A program made the translations under genes and the position numbers. Source: Acidobacteriota bacterium (lineage in GTDB: Bacteria; Acidobacteriota; Terriglobia; Acidiferrales; UBA7541). Taken from it: a stretch of 12,165 nucleotides of DNA. Below, one piece after another: positions 1 through 6,579 of the stretch. The number at the start of each line of letters is the position of its first letter. Position 1 is the stretch's first letter. Below the pieces are notes generated by a model. It ran no database searches. It saw only the letters and a list, made by a program, of their open reading frames with translations, and was not told the DNA's origin. The DNA is taken from positions 1 to 12,165 of the forward strand of contig QHYP01000036.1 of the NCBI GenBank assembly GCA_003224195.1, given 5' to 3'.

Positions 1-716
1 CACATCACGCGGATCAGTGCGCTTCCCGGATAAATTACACGCCAATAAGCGCCAAACTTTTTTTGCGTTAATGCGTCCGTCGCGTAGACGCGCGTCTCCG
101 TCGTCAAGACTGTTTCACGGTGCGGCGCATCTTCCAAGCGAAAATTGAGGGCCGCCAGCGCGAAGCCCGGTGCATGGAGCGCTTTGAAATCATCCGGCGT
201 AGGATCTTTCTTCAGTCGCGTGCCTTTGGGAGCACCCACGAGTGTGCCGACCACGATCTCGCGGTCCGGTTCTTCCGCCAGTTTCATGAATCCCGTCCGC
301 AGCGCCACGTCTAGGAGCGGCTTGTCAGGCGACGCGTTCAAAATGCTCTCCGGCCCAGATCTCCCAAATCGCCGGATCCATGTCAGCGTGCGGAACAACG
401 TAATCTCATTCGCTGTCACATCGCGAATCGCCGCGAAAACGCGCTCGCGCGGCGCTTTAATCCGGACCGTATGAAATTCCGCGAACTGATACGCGGGGAC
501 AAAGTCGTCAAGCGTCGTTGCCCGCGCTGCAATTTTCTTCTCCGGCGCTGGCAAATTCACGCCGATCAAGAAACCTGCAACTCCGCACAACAACACGGTA
601 CTGCCGAACGGCCGGTTAGTGATTCCCAGAAATGTCAGCGGGCGAACAACGGAAACACACCCAAGGAACATGGCGGTGAGGGCCGCGTATATAAGAATCG
701 TGCCAATCAGATTCAT
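1..716 (-). CDS. Membrane-anchored protein of unknown function, possibly SRPBCC-like (3' end outside window)
   Basis: An open frame of 238 codons runs from ATG at 716 off the left edge with no stop. Two hydrophobic stretches, about residues 1-25 and 39-55, suggest an N-terminal membrane anchor or hairpin. The rest is soluble, with motifs such as FHTVRIKAPRERVFAAIRDV (81-100) and FGAYWRVIYPGSALIR (221-236). The alternation of strands and the phrase 'KAPRERVFAAI' resemble SRPBCC (START/polyketide cyclase-like) domains, where a similar phrase opens the fold. That assignment is from memory and tentative. The gene begins 16 bp after the stop of the LytTR response regulator on the same strand, with no terminator between, so the two are probably co-transcribed. 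No clear Shine-Dalgarno sequence precedes the ATG, which fits translational coupling. The C terminus is not visible. Confidence 0.72.
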   Translation of the reverse strand, partial: MNLIGTILIYAALTAMFLGCVSVVRPLTFLGITNRPFGSTVLLCGVAGFLIGVNLPAPEKKIAARATTLDDFVPAYQFAEFHTVRIKAPRERVFAAIRDVTANEITLFRTLTWIRRFGRSGPESILNASPDKPLLDVALRTGFMKLAEEPDREIVVGTLVGAPKGTRLKKDPTPDDFKALHAPGFALAALNFRLEDAPHRETVLTTETRVYATDALTQKKFGAYWRVIYPGSALIRVM

Positions 717-732
717 GAAAGGAATCTTGGCG

Positions 733-1512
733 CTACAGCTTAAACAATTCGCGCATGCGTTTGATCTGCGAGCGGCTGACGGGAATTTCGGTGTGCTTTT
801 TATCGTTCATTTTCAGCATGTAGGTGGAGTTGAACCACGGCACCACTTCCTTGATGTGGTGAATGTTGACCAGGAACGAGCGGTGCGGACGCCAGAATGA
901 ATCGGAATTCAGCGCTTCCTCCAAATCTTCGAGCGTGCGGTAATTCGAACTGCCCTCGACATCGCGGGCCATGACGGTGATAGAGCCACGATCGACAGAG
1001 GCCCAGATCAGATCTTCGCCGTCAACGAGGAGCAATTTCTGTTGCGACCTCACCAGCACTTTGACCGGCGGCGAAGAATTCTGTTTCGCCGCGCCCAATT
1101 GGTTGACCAGCTGCTCCAGCCGCTCGGTAGCCGAAGTTTGCGTCTCCACCATCTTCCGCGCGCGGGCAATGGCCTTGGCAATGCGCGCCTTATCGAACGG
1201 CTTCAGAACATAGTCCACGGCATTCACGTCGAACGCCTGCACGGCGTACTGGTCAAACGCCGTGGCAAATACCACGTGCGGCATTTTCATTTTGCGCTCA
1301 ACGATTTTTTTCAACACTCCGAACCCATCCAGACCAGGCATCTTCACATCTAGAAACACCAGGTCCGGGGCATGTTCCTTAATCAGCGAAACGGCCTCCA
1401 CGCCGTTCTTCCCCTGCCCGATCACATTAATGTCAGGAAACCCCTTCAGCAGGAACGCCAGTTCCTCCCGTGCCGGTTTCTCGTCATCCACAATGATCGT
1501 GTTTATGGACAT
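733..1512 (-). CDS. LytTR-family response regulator transcription factor
   Basis: This 259-residue protein has the two-domain layout of AlgR/LytR regulators. The receiver domain (about 1-120) shows the acidic pair D9-D10, the phospho-acceptor D55 in LVFLDVKMPG, T84 in FATAF and the conserved lysine K104 in LKPF. The C-terminal LytTR DNA-binding domain (about 150-259) contains WASVDRGSITV, the FWRPHRSFLVN motif typical of the family, and a terminal SQIKRMRELFKL helix. Such regulators are phosphorylated by a membrane sensor kinase and bind paired direct repeats. No kinase gene lies in the window, so its partner is elsewhere or left of the window. The downstream membrane protein is likely in the same transcript. 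The ATG at 1512 has no Shine-Dalgarno sequence but has a good -10 box 8 nt upstream. Confidence 0.95.
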   Translation of the reverse strand: MSINTIIVDDEKPAREELAFLLKGFPDINVIGQGKNGVEAVSLIKEHAPDLVFLDVKMPGLDGFGVLKKIVERKMKMPHVVFATAFDQYAVQAFDVNAVDYVLKPFDKARIAKAIARARKMVETQTSATERLEQLVNQLGAAKQNSSPPVKVLVRSQQKLLLVDGEDLIWASVDRGSITVMARDVEGSSNYRTLEDLEEALNSDSFWRPHRSFLVNIHHIKEVVPWFNSTYMLKMNDKKHTEIPVSRSQIKRMRELFKL

Positions 1513-1520
1513 GCATGCCG

Positions 1521-1550
1521 AGTATAGGCATACCCCATCACAGCAAGCAA
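1521..1550 (-). promoter_or_regulatory. Candidate promoter of the LytTR regulator
   Basis: On the minus strand TATACT (1526-1521) is a near-consensus -10 box. A weak -35, TTGCTT (1550-1545), lies 18 bp upstream. The expected start of transcription falls within a few bases of the ATG at 1512, implying a leaderless or nearly leaderless mRNA. This is inference from motif spacing only. Confidence 0.4.
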
Positions 1551-1634
1551 ACTAGACGGGGGCCCGGCAGGACATGGCGAATTTCCGGTTTCCCGGTATC
1601 ATGGGCCGCGAGGATCAAAGCGAGGACCATGAGA

Positions 1635-2213
1635 ATGAAAAAACCTTCAGGAACGTCGCGCGCGAGGAAGGCCACAGTTCTGAATAGCACCACAGTTTAT
1701 GAAGGCCCAGTCTTCGGGATTCGCAGGGACGAGGTTATCGAACCGAGTGGCGTCCGAGCGATTCGGGAAGTCATCACGCATCCCGGTTCCGTGGTGGTTC
1801 TTCCGGTTCTCCCCGACGGCCGAATCCTGCTCATCCAGCAGTACCGTCACGCCACAAGGCAGTATTTATGGGAGTTAGTTGCCGGCCGCATGGATCCCGG
1901 CGAAACGCCCAAAGTAGCCGCGGCCCGCGAGCTCATCGAGGAAACCGGTTATCGCGCAAAGCGCCTGCGGGTGTTCCTGGATGTTTTCCCAACGCCGGGA
2001 TTCCTGGAAGAACGGATGTTCCTACTGCTCGCCGAAGGCCTGACCGCGGGCGAAGCGGAACCCGAAGAAGACGAGAAAATAATTTCCCGCGCCTATAACC
2101 GCAAGGAACTAGAGGAGATGATCCGCGGCGGGAAACTTCGGGACGCCAAGTCCATCGCCGGCGTTCTCTTCTATTTCCGGTTTCTTTCCCCACTAAATCA
2201 GTTAAGACGGTAA
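1635..2213 (+). CDS. Nudix hydrolase, ADP-ribose pyrophosphatase type
   Basis: The protein carries a perfect Nudix box: GRMDPGE followed by seven residues and RELIEETGY (residues 84-106 with this start). This loop-helix-loop binds divalent metal and holds the catalytic glutamates. The preceding VVVLPVLPDGRILLIQQYR strand pair and LWELVAG, and the later FPTPGFLEERMFL segment, match ADP-ribose pyrophosphatases, which hydrolyse ADP-ribose to AMP and ribose 5-phosphate. Substrate choice among nucleoside diphosphate derivatives cannot be fixed from the motif alone. The ATG at 1635 lies 8 nt after GAGGA (1622-1626). The ATG at 1629 in the same frame is only 2 nt from it, and the frame opens further upstream at 1515 without family-like sequence. 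The 192-residue length fits the family. It is divergent from the LytTR regulator across 122 bp. Confidence 0.92.
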   Translation: MKKPSGTSRARKATVLNSTTVYEGPVFGIRRDEVIEPSGVRAIREVITHPGSVVVLPVLPDGRILLIQQYRHATRQYLWELVAGRMDPGETPKVAAARELIEETGYRAKRLRVFLDVFPTPGFLEERMFLLLAEGLTAGEAEPEEDEKIISRAYNRKELEEMIRGGKLRDAKSIAGVLFYFRFLSPLNQLRR

Positions 2214-2272
2214 TTCCGATTAAACCGATTTTGTAACCGACATCACCCTACTTTTTTTTAGTAGAGAAAGAA

Positions 2273-2296
2273 GATTGTCCTATTGACTGGACAATC
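2273..2296. promoter_or_regulatory. Palindrome around the -35 box (candidate operator)
   Basis: GATTGTCC (2273-2280) and GGACAATC (2289-2296) are perfect 8-bp inverted arms separated by 8 bp. The -35 hexamer of the cold-shock promoter lies in the spacer. A dimeric regulator bound here would block or alter RNA polymerase. The protein that would bind is unknown. Confidence 0.5.
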
Positions 2297-2310
2297 GATT
2301 CTGGTACACT
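2283..2310 (+). promoter_or_regulatory. Sigma-70-type promoter of the cold-shock gene
   Basis: TTGACT (2283-2288) and TACACT (2305-2310) are separated by 16 bp and match the housekeeping -35 and -10 consensus at five and four of six positions. A run of eight T (2252-2259) lies upstream where an AT-rich UP-type element could act. Transcription would start near 2317, leaving a leader of about 85 nt before the GTG at 2401. Confidence 0.6.
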
Positions 2311-2349
2311 CCGCGCAATTCGTATCTTTAACAGCGTTAGGGTTATTCA

Positions 2350-2391
2350 CCTGACACTGTGGAGCGAAATCCCGATGTCCCTGTCAGGAGG
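2350..2391 (+). promoter_or_regulatory. Leader hairpin that can mask the Shine-Dalgarno of the cold-shock gene
   Basis: CCTGACA (2350-2356) is the exact reverse complement of TGTCAGG (2382-2388). The right arm takes in the first three bases of the Shine-Dalgarno AGGAGG (2386-2391). Pairing would partly hide the ribosome-binding site, with a 25-nt loop in which GGA (2361-2363) and TCC (2378-2380) can add pairs. Temperature-dependent folding is an inference. Confidence 0.45.
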
Positions 2392-2400
2392 GAAAGCGAA

Positions 2401-2604
2401 GTGCAAGGAACTGTGAAGTGGTTTAACAATTCCAAAGGATATGGCTTCATCGGGCGCGATGATGGCCCAGACGTTTTTGTACATTATTCCGCGATCGCGG
2501 GTGATGGTTATCGTACCTTGCAAGAAGGAGACCCGGTCGAGTTCGATATTGTTCAGGGACCGAAAGGTCCCCAAGCGGCCAACGTCTCAAAGGGCGGTGG
2601 CTGA
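2401..2604 (+). CDS. Cold-shock protein (CspA family)
   Basis: The 67-residue product is a single cold-shock domain, an OB-fold that binds single-stranded RNA and DNA and melts mRNA structure. It opens with QGTVKWFNNSKGYGFI and contains RNP1 (KGYGFI, residues 12-17) and RNP2 (VFVHY, 25-29), followed by the usual LQEGDPVEFDI and GPQAANV segments. The GTG at 2401 is chosen because AGGAGG (2386-2391) lies 9 nt upstream and the protein then has the normal family length. An in-frame GTG at 2359 would add 14 residues unlike the family and would place the Shine-Dalgarno inside the coding region. The gene has its own promoter, a long leader and a strong terminator, so it is a single-gene unit. Which of several Csp paralogues it is cannot be told. 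Confidence 0.95.
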   Translation: MQGTVKWFNNSKGYGFIGRDDGPDVFVHYSAIAGDGYRTLQEGDPVEFDIVQGPKGPQAANVSKGGG

Positions 2605-2622
2605 AGCAGTTAGCAATCATTT

Positions 2623-2661
2623 GGCCGGCAGGGACGCGCCCCCTGCCGGCCTCTCTTATTT
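2623..2661 (+). terminator. Rho-independent terminator of the cold-shock gene
   Basis: GGCCGGCAGGG (2623-2633) pairs perfectly with CCCTGCCGGCC (2641-2651) around a 7-nt loop, and is followed by the T-rich TCTCTTATTT. It lies 18 bp after the stop codon. Confidence 0.85.
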
Positions 2662-3268
2662 AGAACCCGGTGGCGGCGCGGAGGATTTGCTGCAAGCCCG
2701 CCATGATTGTCTGGAACGCCGCGAAATGTCCATCGTCGCTTAGGGCGGCTCCGAAACCGCCAGTTGGCGTGCCCGTGCCATCTATCGAGATGAGCACCGT
2801 GCTGGGTGTACAGCCGGAAATGCTGCCGCTTGAGGACGTGCAGGTATCGCGGACAAACACCTGAGCCGCGGGATTTCCGCCCGCGATGAGGTTCGTTGCG
2901 CTTGAAGAAAAAACAACGAAACGGCCGTCCCCGCTCACGGCGTGCGACGTCGAGTCGCTCGGGCCATTCGCGGGTGCTCCACCGACACCAAGGGAAACGG
3001 TGGTGGTCGAAGGCATGCAACTGGCCACCGGCCCGTTCGATGAATTGCAAGTGTCATGGATGAAGACATCGCTTGTGATGCCGCCTCCTGGAAGCGGCAC
3101 TTGCGTGCTGAACACGATGAAACGACCGTCGTCACTGATGGCAGGAAGTTGACTGCTTCCGGCTAGTGCATTTCCCGAGCTATCAACGGAAACGATGATC
3201 GTCACAGGCACACAGCTGGACGGAGCATGCGTAGCGAACCTGCACGCCTGCACCTTTCTTGGCGGCAT
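2660..3268 (-). pseudogene. C-terminal remnant of a PD40-like beta-propeller protein
   Basis: This 202-codon open frame encodes parts of three repeat units. Each unit has a SxDGxFxxF core (SDDGRFIVF 45-53, SGDGRFVVF 112-120, SDDGHFAAF 177-185). The linkers, of the type DVFIHDTC and CxPSTxxVS, carry cysteine pairs spaced exactly ten residues apart (C9/C19, C74/C84, C143/C153). These resemble TolB/PD40 propeller blades found in long secreted proteins. The C terminus (AATGF then stop) looks natural. The N terminus does not: there is no signal peptide, the frame starts inside a repeat linker, and an in-frame TAG lies four codons before the ATG. Repeat register persists back to C9, so the break is near 3245, about 50 bp before the polX start. 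It may still be expressed as a short protein, but a 5'-truncated relic is more likely. Confidence 0.65.
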
Positions 3269-3284
3269 TAGAAGGCACTATAAT
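3256..3284 (+). promoter_or_regulatory. polX: Candidate promoter of polX
   Basis: A perfect -10 box TATAAT lies at 3279-3284, with a poor -35 (TTCTTG, 3256-3261) 17 bp upstream. Transcription would begin around 3291, only about three bases before the ATG at 3294. No Shine-Dalgarno sequence is present, so a leaderless mRNA is suggested. Confidence 0.5.
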
Positions 3285-3293
3285 CTCCTAATC

Positions 3294-5075
3294 ATGGACA
3301 ACAAACAGATTGCCCGCGTGCTGCGGGAGACGGCGCAACTCCTGGAAATCGACGGCGCGATTATTGGGCGCTATCGCAGCTATGAGAAGGCCGCCGAACT
3401 GATCGACGGCCTTCCCGAATCCATCGAGCAACTCGTCAAGGAACCGGAGAAGCTCAAAGAGCTTCCGGGAATCGGCGACCGCATGGTCGAGCACCTGCAG
3501 GAAATCGTGAAGACCGGCGACTACGCGCTGCGGAAGAAGCTGCTGAAGAAATATCCGGCGACGATTCTGGATTTACTGCAGTTGCAGTCCCTGGGCCCGA
3601 AAAAAGTCGCTTTCCTGTGGTCCAATTTTAAGGCCGCCACCGTAGCGGACGTGGAAAAGCTTGCGAGAGAAGAAAAACTTCGCGACTTGCCGGGCTTTGG
3701 CGAGAAAAGCGAACAAAATATTCTGAAGGCAGTGGAAGTATTCAAGAAATCCTCGGGAAGATTTCAAATCAACACCGCCGAGGACGCCGCGGCCGCGGTT
3801 ATTGCGCACATTAGGAAGGCGGGAAAGGCGGTCGAGTCGGTTACGCCGGCCGGCTCGTTGCGCCGCGGGAAAGAGACGGTTGGGGATCTCGATTTGCTGG
3901 TCACTCTTGCGGATGGACACACTTCACAGAAGCAGGTGGATGCACTGGCCGAGCACATTCTCAAATTTCCTGGGATCGACCAGAAACTGGCGCACGGAGA
4001 AAACAAGGTCAGCTTCACGCTGGAAAACGGGTTGCAAGTCGATGTGCGCTTGCTCGAAAAAGAGAACTTCGGCGCTGCCCTGCTCTATTTTACGGGATCG
4101 AAAGAGCACAATGTGGCCCTACGAGGCCGCGCCAACGACATGGGACTCACCCTGAATGAATATGCGTTGGCCACCTTGAAGGCTGAAAAGCGCGTCGCTG
4201 GGCGGACCGAAGAAGAGATTTATGCGAAGCTGAAGCTGGATTTCATCCCGCCTGAATTGCGCGAGAACACCGGAGAAATCGCGGCAGCGGAGAATCACAA
4301 GCTGCCACATCTTGTGACGCTCAAGGACATGAAGGGCGACCTGCAGATGCACAGCACGGCCAGCGACGGCAAGAACTCGATTGAAGAAATGGCGGAAGCC
4401 GCCCGCAAACTCGGTCACCAGTACATCGCCATCACCGACCATTCGAAAGCCGTCACGGTGGCGAATGGGCTCGACGAAAAGCGCGCGGCTGCGCACATCA
4501 AGAAGATTCACGCCTTGAGCGAGAAGGACCTGGGCATCCGCGTGCTGGCGGGTGCCGAAGTGGATATCCTGAAGGACGGTTCGCTTGATTATTCCGACGA
4601 AATCCTGGCGCAGCTCGACGTGGTGGTCTGCTCCATCCACTCGTATTTCAATCTCGACCGTGCGGCGATGACGGAGCGCATGCTCGCGGCCATCGAAAAC
4701 CCCTACACGCAGATCATCGCCCATCCCACGGGCCGGCTTCTGCTTCGCCGCGACCCGTTCGATTACGACATGGAAAAAATCCTCGACGCCGCCGCCGCGC
4801 ATGGCGTCGCCATGGAGTGCAACTCCTATCCCGACCGCCTCGATCTGAAAGACGTCTATCTCCGCATGTGCAAAGATCGCGGCGTCAAAGTGGTCATCTC
4901 CACCGACTCGCACAACACCGCCAATCTCGGCTTCATCCGCTATGGCGTCACCATGGCCCGCCGCGGCTGGCTCGAAAAAGCCGACGTCCTCAACACCCTG
5001 CCCTTCGAGAAATTCCTCGAGAAACTCCGCCCCAAGCCGGGCTCCGCGCGTCATAAACGCGCCGCGTCCCGCTAG
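3294..5075 (+). CDS. polX: DNA polymerase/3'-5' exonuclease PolX
   Basis: The 593-residue protein is a full-length bacterial family X DNA polymerase with a C-terminal PHP domain. This enzyme class fills short gaps in base-excision repair. Helix-hairpin-helix motifs lie at about 55-66 (ELPGIGDRM), 97-106 (LQSLGPKKVA) and 130-141 (RDLPGFGEKS). The nucleotidyltransferase core has GSLRRGKETVGDLD (187-200) with metal-binding D198 and D200, and D250 in LQVDVRLL. The PHP domain (about 348-575) keeps DLQMHSTASDG (349-359), TDH (381-383), AEVD (421-424), SIHS, AHPT and STDSH (536-540), residues that bind metals for 3'-5' exonuclease and end-processing activity. All key positions look intact. Glutamine in place of the first PHP histidine is, from memory, usual in PolX. 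The frame continues upstream to 3195, but similarity begins at 3294. It stands alone, back to back with a propeller relic. Confidence 0.97.
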   Translation: MDNKQIARVLRETAQLLEIDGAIIGRYRSYEKAAELIDGLPESIEQLVKEPEKLKELPGIGDRMVEHLQEIVKTGDYALRKKLLKKYPATILDLLQLQSLGPKKVAFLWSNFKAATVADVEKLAREEKLRDLPGFGEKSEQNILKAVEVFKKSSGRFQINTAEDAAAAVIAHIRKAGKAVESVTPAGSLRRGKETVGDLDLLVTLADGHTSQKQVDALAEHILKFPGIDQKLAHGENKVSFTLENGLQVDVRLLEKENFGAALLYFTGSKEHNVALRGRANDMGLTLNEYALATLKAEKRVAGRTEEEIYAKLKLDFIPPELRENTGEIAAAENHKLPHLVTLKDMKGDLQMHSTASDGKNSIEEMAEAARKLGHQYIAITDHSKAVTVANGLDEKRAAAHIKKIHALSEKDLGIRVLAGAEVDILKDGSLDYSDEILAQLDVVVCSIHSYFNLDRAAMTERMLAAIENPYTQIIAHPTGRLLLRRDPFDYDMEKILDAAAAHGVAMECNSYPDRLDLKDVYLRMCKDRGVKVVISTDSHNTANLGFIRYGVTMARRGWLEKADVLNTLPFEKFLEKLRPKPGSARHKRAASR

Positions 5076-5150
5076 TACCGGTGTCGCGCCGGCTTCTTGG
5101 TGCCTTGTGCGAGGCTGGACTTCCGTGAGGACTTCTCTCTGCGGCGGCGC

Positions 5151-5185
5151 AAAACAAAAAAAGGGACCGGCGCAAAGCCGGTCCC
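5151..5185 (-). terminator. Rho-independent terminator of the ACT-domain gene
   Basis: Read on the minus strand, GGGACCGGC, a 5-nt loop and GCCGGTCCC (5185-5163) form a perfect 9-bp stem followed by TTTTTTTGTTTT (5162-5151). It lies 29 bp after the stop of the minus-strand gene. The T run is on that strand only, so it is not an obvious terminator for polX. Confidence 0.9.
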
Positions 5186-5214
5186 CGTGCGAGGCCAGAA
5201 AGTCTGGCCAGGAT

Positions 5215-5631
5215 TTAGCCCCTCCCGGCAGCCGCTGCCGCCTGCTCCAGAAGCGGCGCCGCCCTGCCGACATCGGTTACCCCAAAAATGAGGAGCGGCG
5301 CGTTCGTGCTGGGCTCGACTCCGCAATAGAAGTAGTTGATGTTGATGCCCGCGTCGCCCAGTTTCTGCGCGGCGCGCGCCAGTTCGCCGGGCCGGTGCGC
5401 CAGTTTCACCTGCGCCACTTCCGCTTCGGTGAAGATCAAGCGCGCGCCTTCGAGCACGCTTCTCGCTGTCGTCGGATTGTCGAACACGAACCGCGTCACG
5501 CTCTTCCCCCCGATGGGAGACGATTGCGTGGCCACGATGTTCACGTTGCGGTCGGCCAGCGCTTGGCAGATTTTGCCGAGCGTTCCCGGCCGGTCATCCA
5601 TCAAAGCGGTGAATTCCTTCGCTGTAGGCAT
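5215..5631 (-). CDS. Tandem ACT-domain protein (amino-acid-binding regulator candidate)
   Basis: The 138-residue protein consists of two ACT domains and nothing else. The first (about 5-70) contains DRPGTLGKICQALADRNVNI (13-32). The second (about 74-135) contains HRPGELARAAQKLGDAGINI (79-98). The PGxL turn followed by a helix and a new strand is the ACT signature, where small ligands such as amino acids bind at the domain interface. ACT domains usually regulate an attached enzyme. Stand-alone pairs act as separate sensors or as partners of other proteins, and the target here is unknown. The ATG at 5631 has AGGAGG (5646-5641 on the minus strand) 9 nt upstream. It is convergent with polX and ends at its own terminator, so it is a single-gene unit. 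Confidence 0.9.
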   Translation of the reverse strand: MPTAKEFTALMDDRPGTLGKICQALADRNVNIVATQSSPIGGKSVTRFVFDNPTTARSVLEGARLIFTEAEVAQVKLAHRPGELARAAQKLGDAGININYFYCGVEPSTNAPLLIFGVTDVGRAAPLLEQAAAAAGRG

Positions 5632-5949
5632 ACTGAGGAACCTCCTCTTATTTCTACTGGGAATGCAGGGCGCATCCCCGATTTAGGGTTGGGTAGCGAA
5701 ATCATACGCCCCGGCCTCTACCGCTTCAAGGGGGAATCCGCAGCGCCCCGCGCCTGATCCAAGCCTCGCAGCGGCGTCGGCGCCCGCGAGAAATACGCCG
5801 CGCGTCATTCCTCGTAGGGGCACAGCATGCTGATTGTCTGGTACCTGTATCAACCCGCGGTCAAAGGGGCGTTCGCAAAAGCTTAGCCACGCACATGTGC
5901 TCCCCATGCAGCGCGTCGCCATCCCAACCCTTTGGCTGTAACGCCTCTC
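5632..5949. other. Intergenic region with no supported gene
   Basis: This stretch holds the ribosome-binding site of the ACT gene (5641-5646) and otherwise no convincing coding frame. The short minus-strand frame at 5683-5922 has no family-like sequence. At 5814-5832, GTAGGGGCACAGCATGCTG contains the palindrome CAGCATGCTG and looks like half of a short palindromic repeat whose right half is missing. Confidence 0.5.
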
Positions 5950-6228
5950 TTACTTCGCCAGCGACTGCACCGATTCGTCCACTTTCATGAGGTCGGCTGC
6001 GATTTTGTAGAAGCCTTCCCGCCAAGCCGCGCATGCCTCCGATGCGCCGATCCTCAGAACAGCGTGATTCTCCGCTCCAGCCTTGTCGCCGCCCAAGGCC
6101 TCGAATTCGGTTCCCAGATAGACGGCTTGTTCGGTGGAGAAAATGCGTTGGCACTCTTCCAGGGAAAGGACCGCGCGCAGGATTCCGTGGCTTCTTTCGC
6201 GGGGGTAGCAGAAATATAGATAGGGCAT
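5950..6228 (-). CDS. Hypothetical protein, 92 residues
   Basis: I do not recognise this protein. From ATG at 6228 it reads MPYLYFCYPRERSHGILRAV and continues with a mixed, soluble composition: charged, with aromatic residues spread evenly, ending in a helical FYKIAADLMKVDESVQSLAK. It has no signal peptide or membrane segment. Its balanced composition sets it apart from the arginine- and proline-rich shadow frames around it, which is the main reason for calling it. The frame can be extended to a GTG at 6273, but the added 15 residues are basic and look random. The sequence before 6228 offers only a weak GGAAAA as ribosome-binding site. It is divergent from the downstream DUF4097-like gene and separated by 351 bp. 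Confidence 0.6.
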   Translation of the reverse strand: MPYLYFCYPRERSHGILRAVLSLEECQRIFSTEQAVYLGTEFEALGGDKAGAENHAVLRIGASEACAAWREGFYKIAADLMKVDESVQSLAK

Positions 6229-6579
6229 CTTTTGTCTTTTCCGGCCGAACCCCGCGTGCTTCCTGTTTATCACGACCCATACAGTCCATCAAGCGACATC
6301 GGTCCCCCGGTTGCCCTTATCCTTAACGGCCTCGCGTCCACAAGTCCTTGGGAGGCAGATTCTTGCGAAAAACACGGGGTGGGGTGTACGACCCTGTGGA
6401 TAACTGCGGCCCACCCGCCGATGCGGGCTTGCCCCTCCTGTCGAGGGGCCTGCCTTGATTCCATCGGGGTCACTCTCCACAGTGCGGGAACATTTCTACC
6501 CGCTTCGTCGTATCCTTGTTATCGGTGACCGCGTAGCGGTCAACATTTCAAAACAGGCTCACGGAGGAGGTCTAGCTCC
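6229..6579. other. Divergent intergenic region with several hairpins
   Basis: No gene is supported. Structures visible are CCCGC-CGAT-GCGGG (6414-6427), GCCCCTC with a 5-nt loop and GAGGGGC (6431-6449), and a competing pairing of GGGTGGG (6377-6383) with CCCACCC (6410-6416). TGTGGATAA (6395-6403) is the complement of a perfect DnaA-box sequence, but it stands alone. GGAGGAGG (6563-6570) is the ribosome-binding site of the next gene. Confidence 0.45.
6526..6542. promoter_or_regulatory. Palindrome upstream of the DUF4097-like gene (candidate operator)
   Basis: TGACCGC (6526-6532) and GCGGTCA (6536-6542) are perfect 7-bp arms with a 3-bp spacer, 37 bp before the start codon. The compact arms could bind a dimeric repressor or form a leader hairpin. 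No convincing -10 and -35 pair could be assigned nearby. Confidence 0.35.

Noticed and set aside
120..474. Plus-strand frames near the left edge
   Set aside because: The minus strand carries a continuous frame with membrane segments and realistic composition. The plus-strand frames are serine- and arginine-rich shadows.
2248..2264. CTACT-T7-AGTAG as a terminator for the Nudix gene
   Set aside because: The stem is only five weak base pairs and the T run is inside the loop. An AT-rich promoter-upstream element is at least as likely.
4119..5273. Long minus-strand frame (384 codons) opposite polX
   Set aside because: It overlaps the conserved PHP domain and the terminator of the ACT gene, and its composition is that of a reverse shadow.
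6395..6403. Perfect DnaA-box sequence (TGTGGATAA on plus)
   Set aside because: A single 9-mer is expected by chance. There is no cluster of boxes, no AT-rich unwinding region and no dnaA or dnaN gene, so an origin is not supported.
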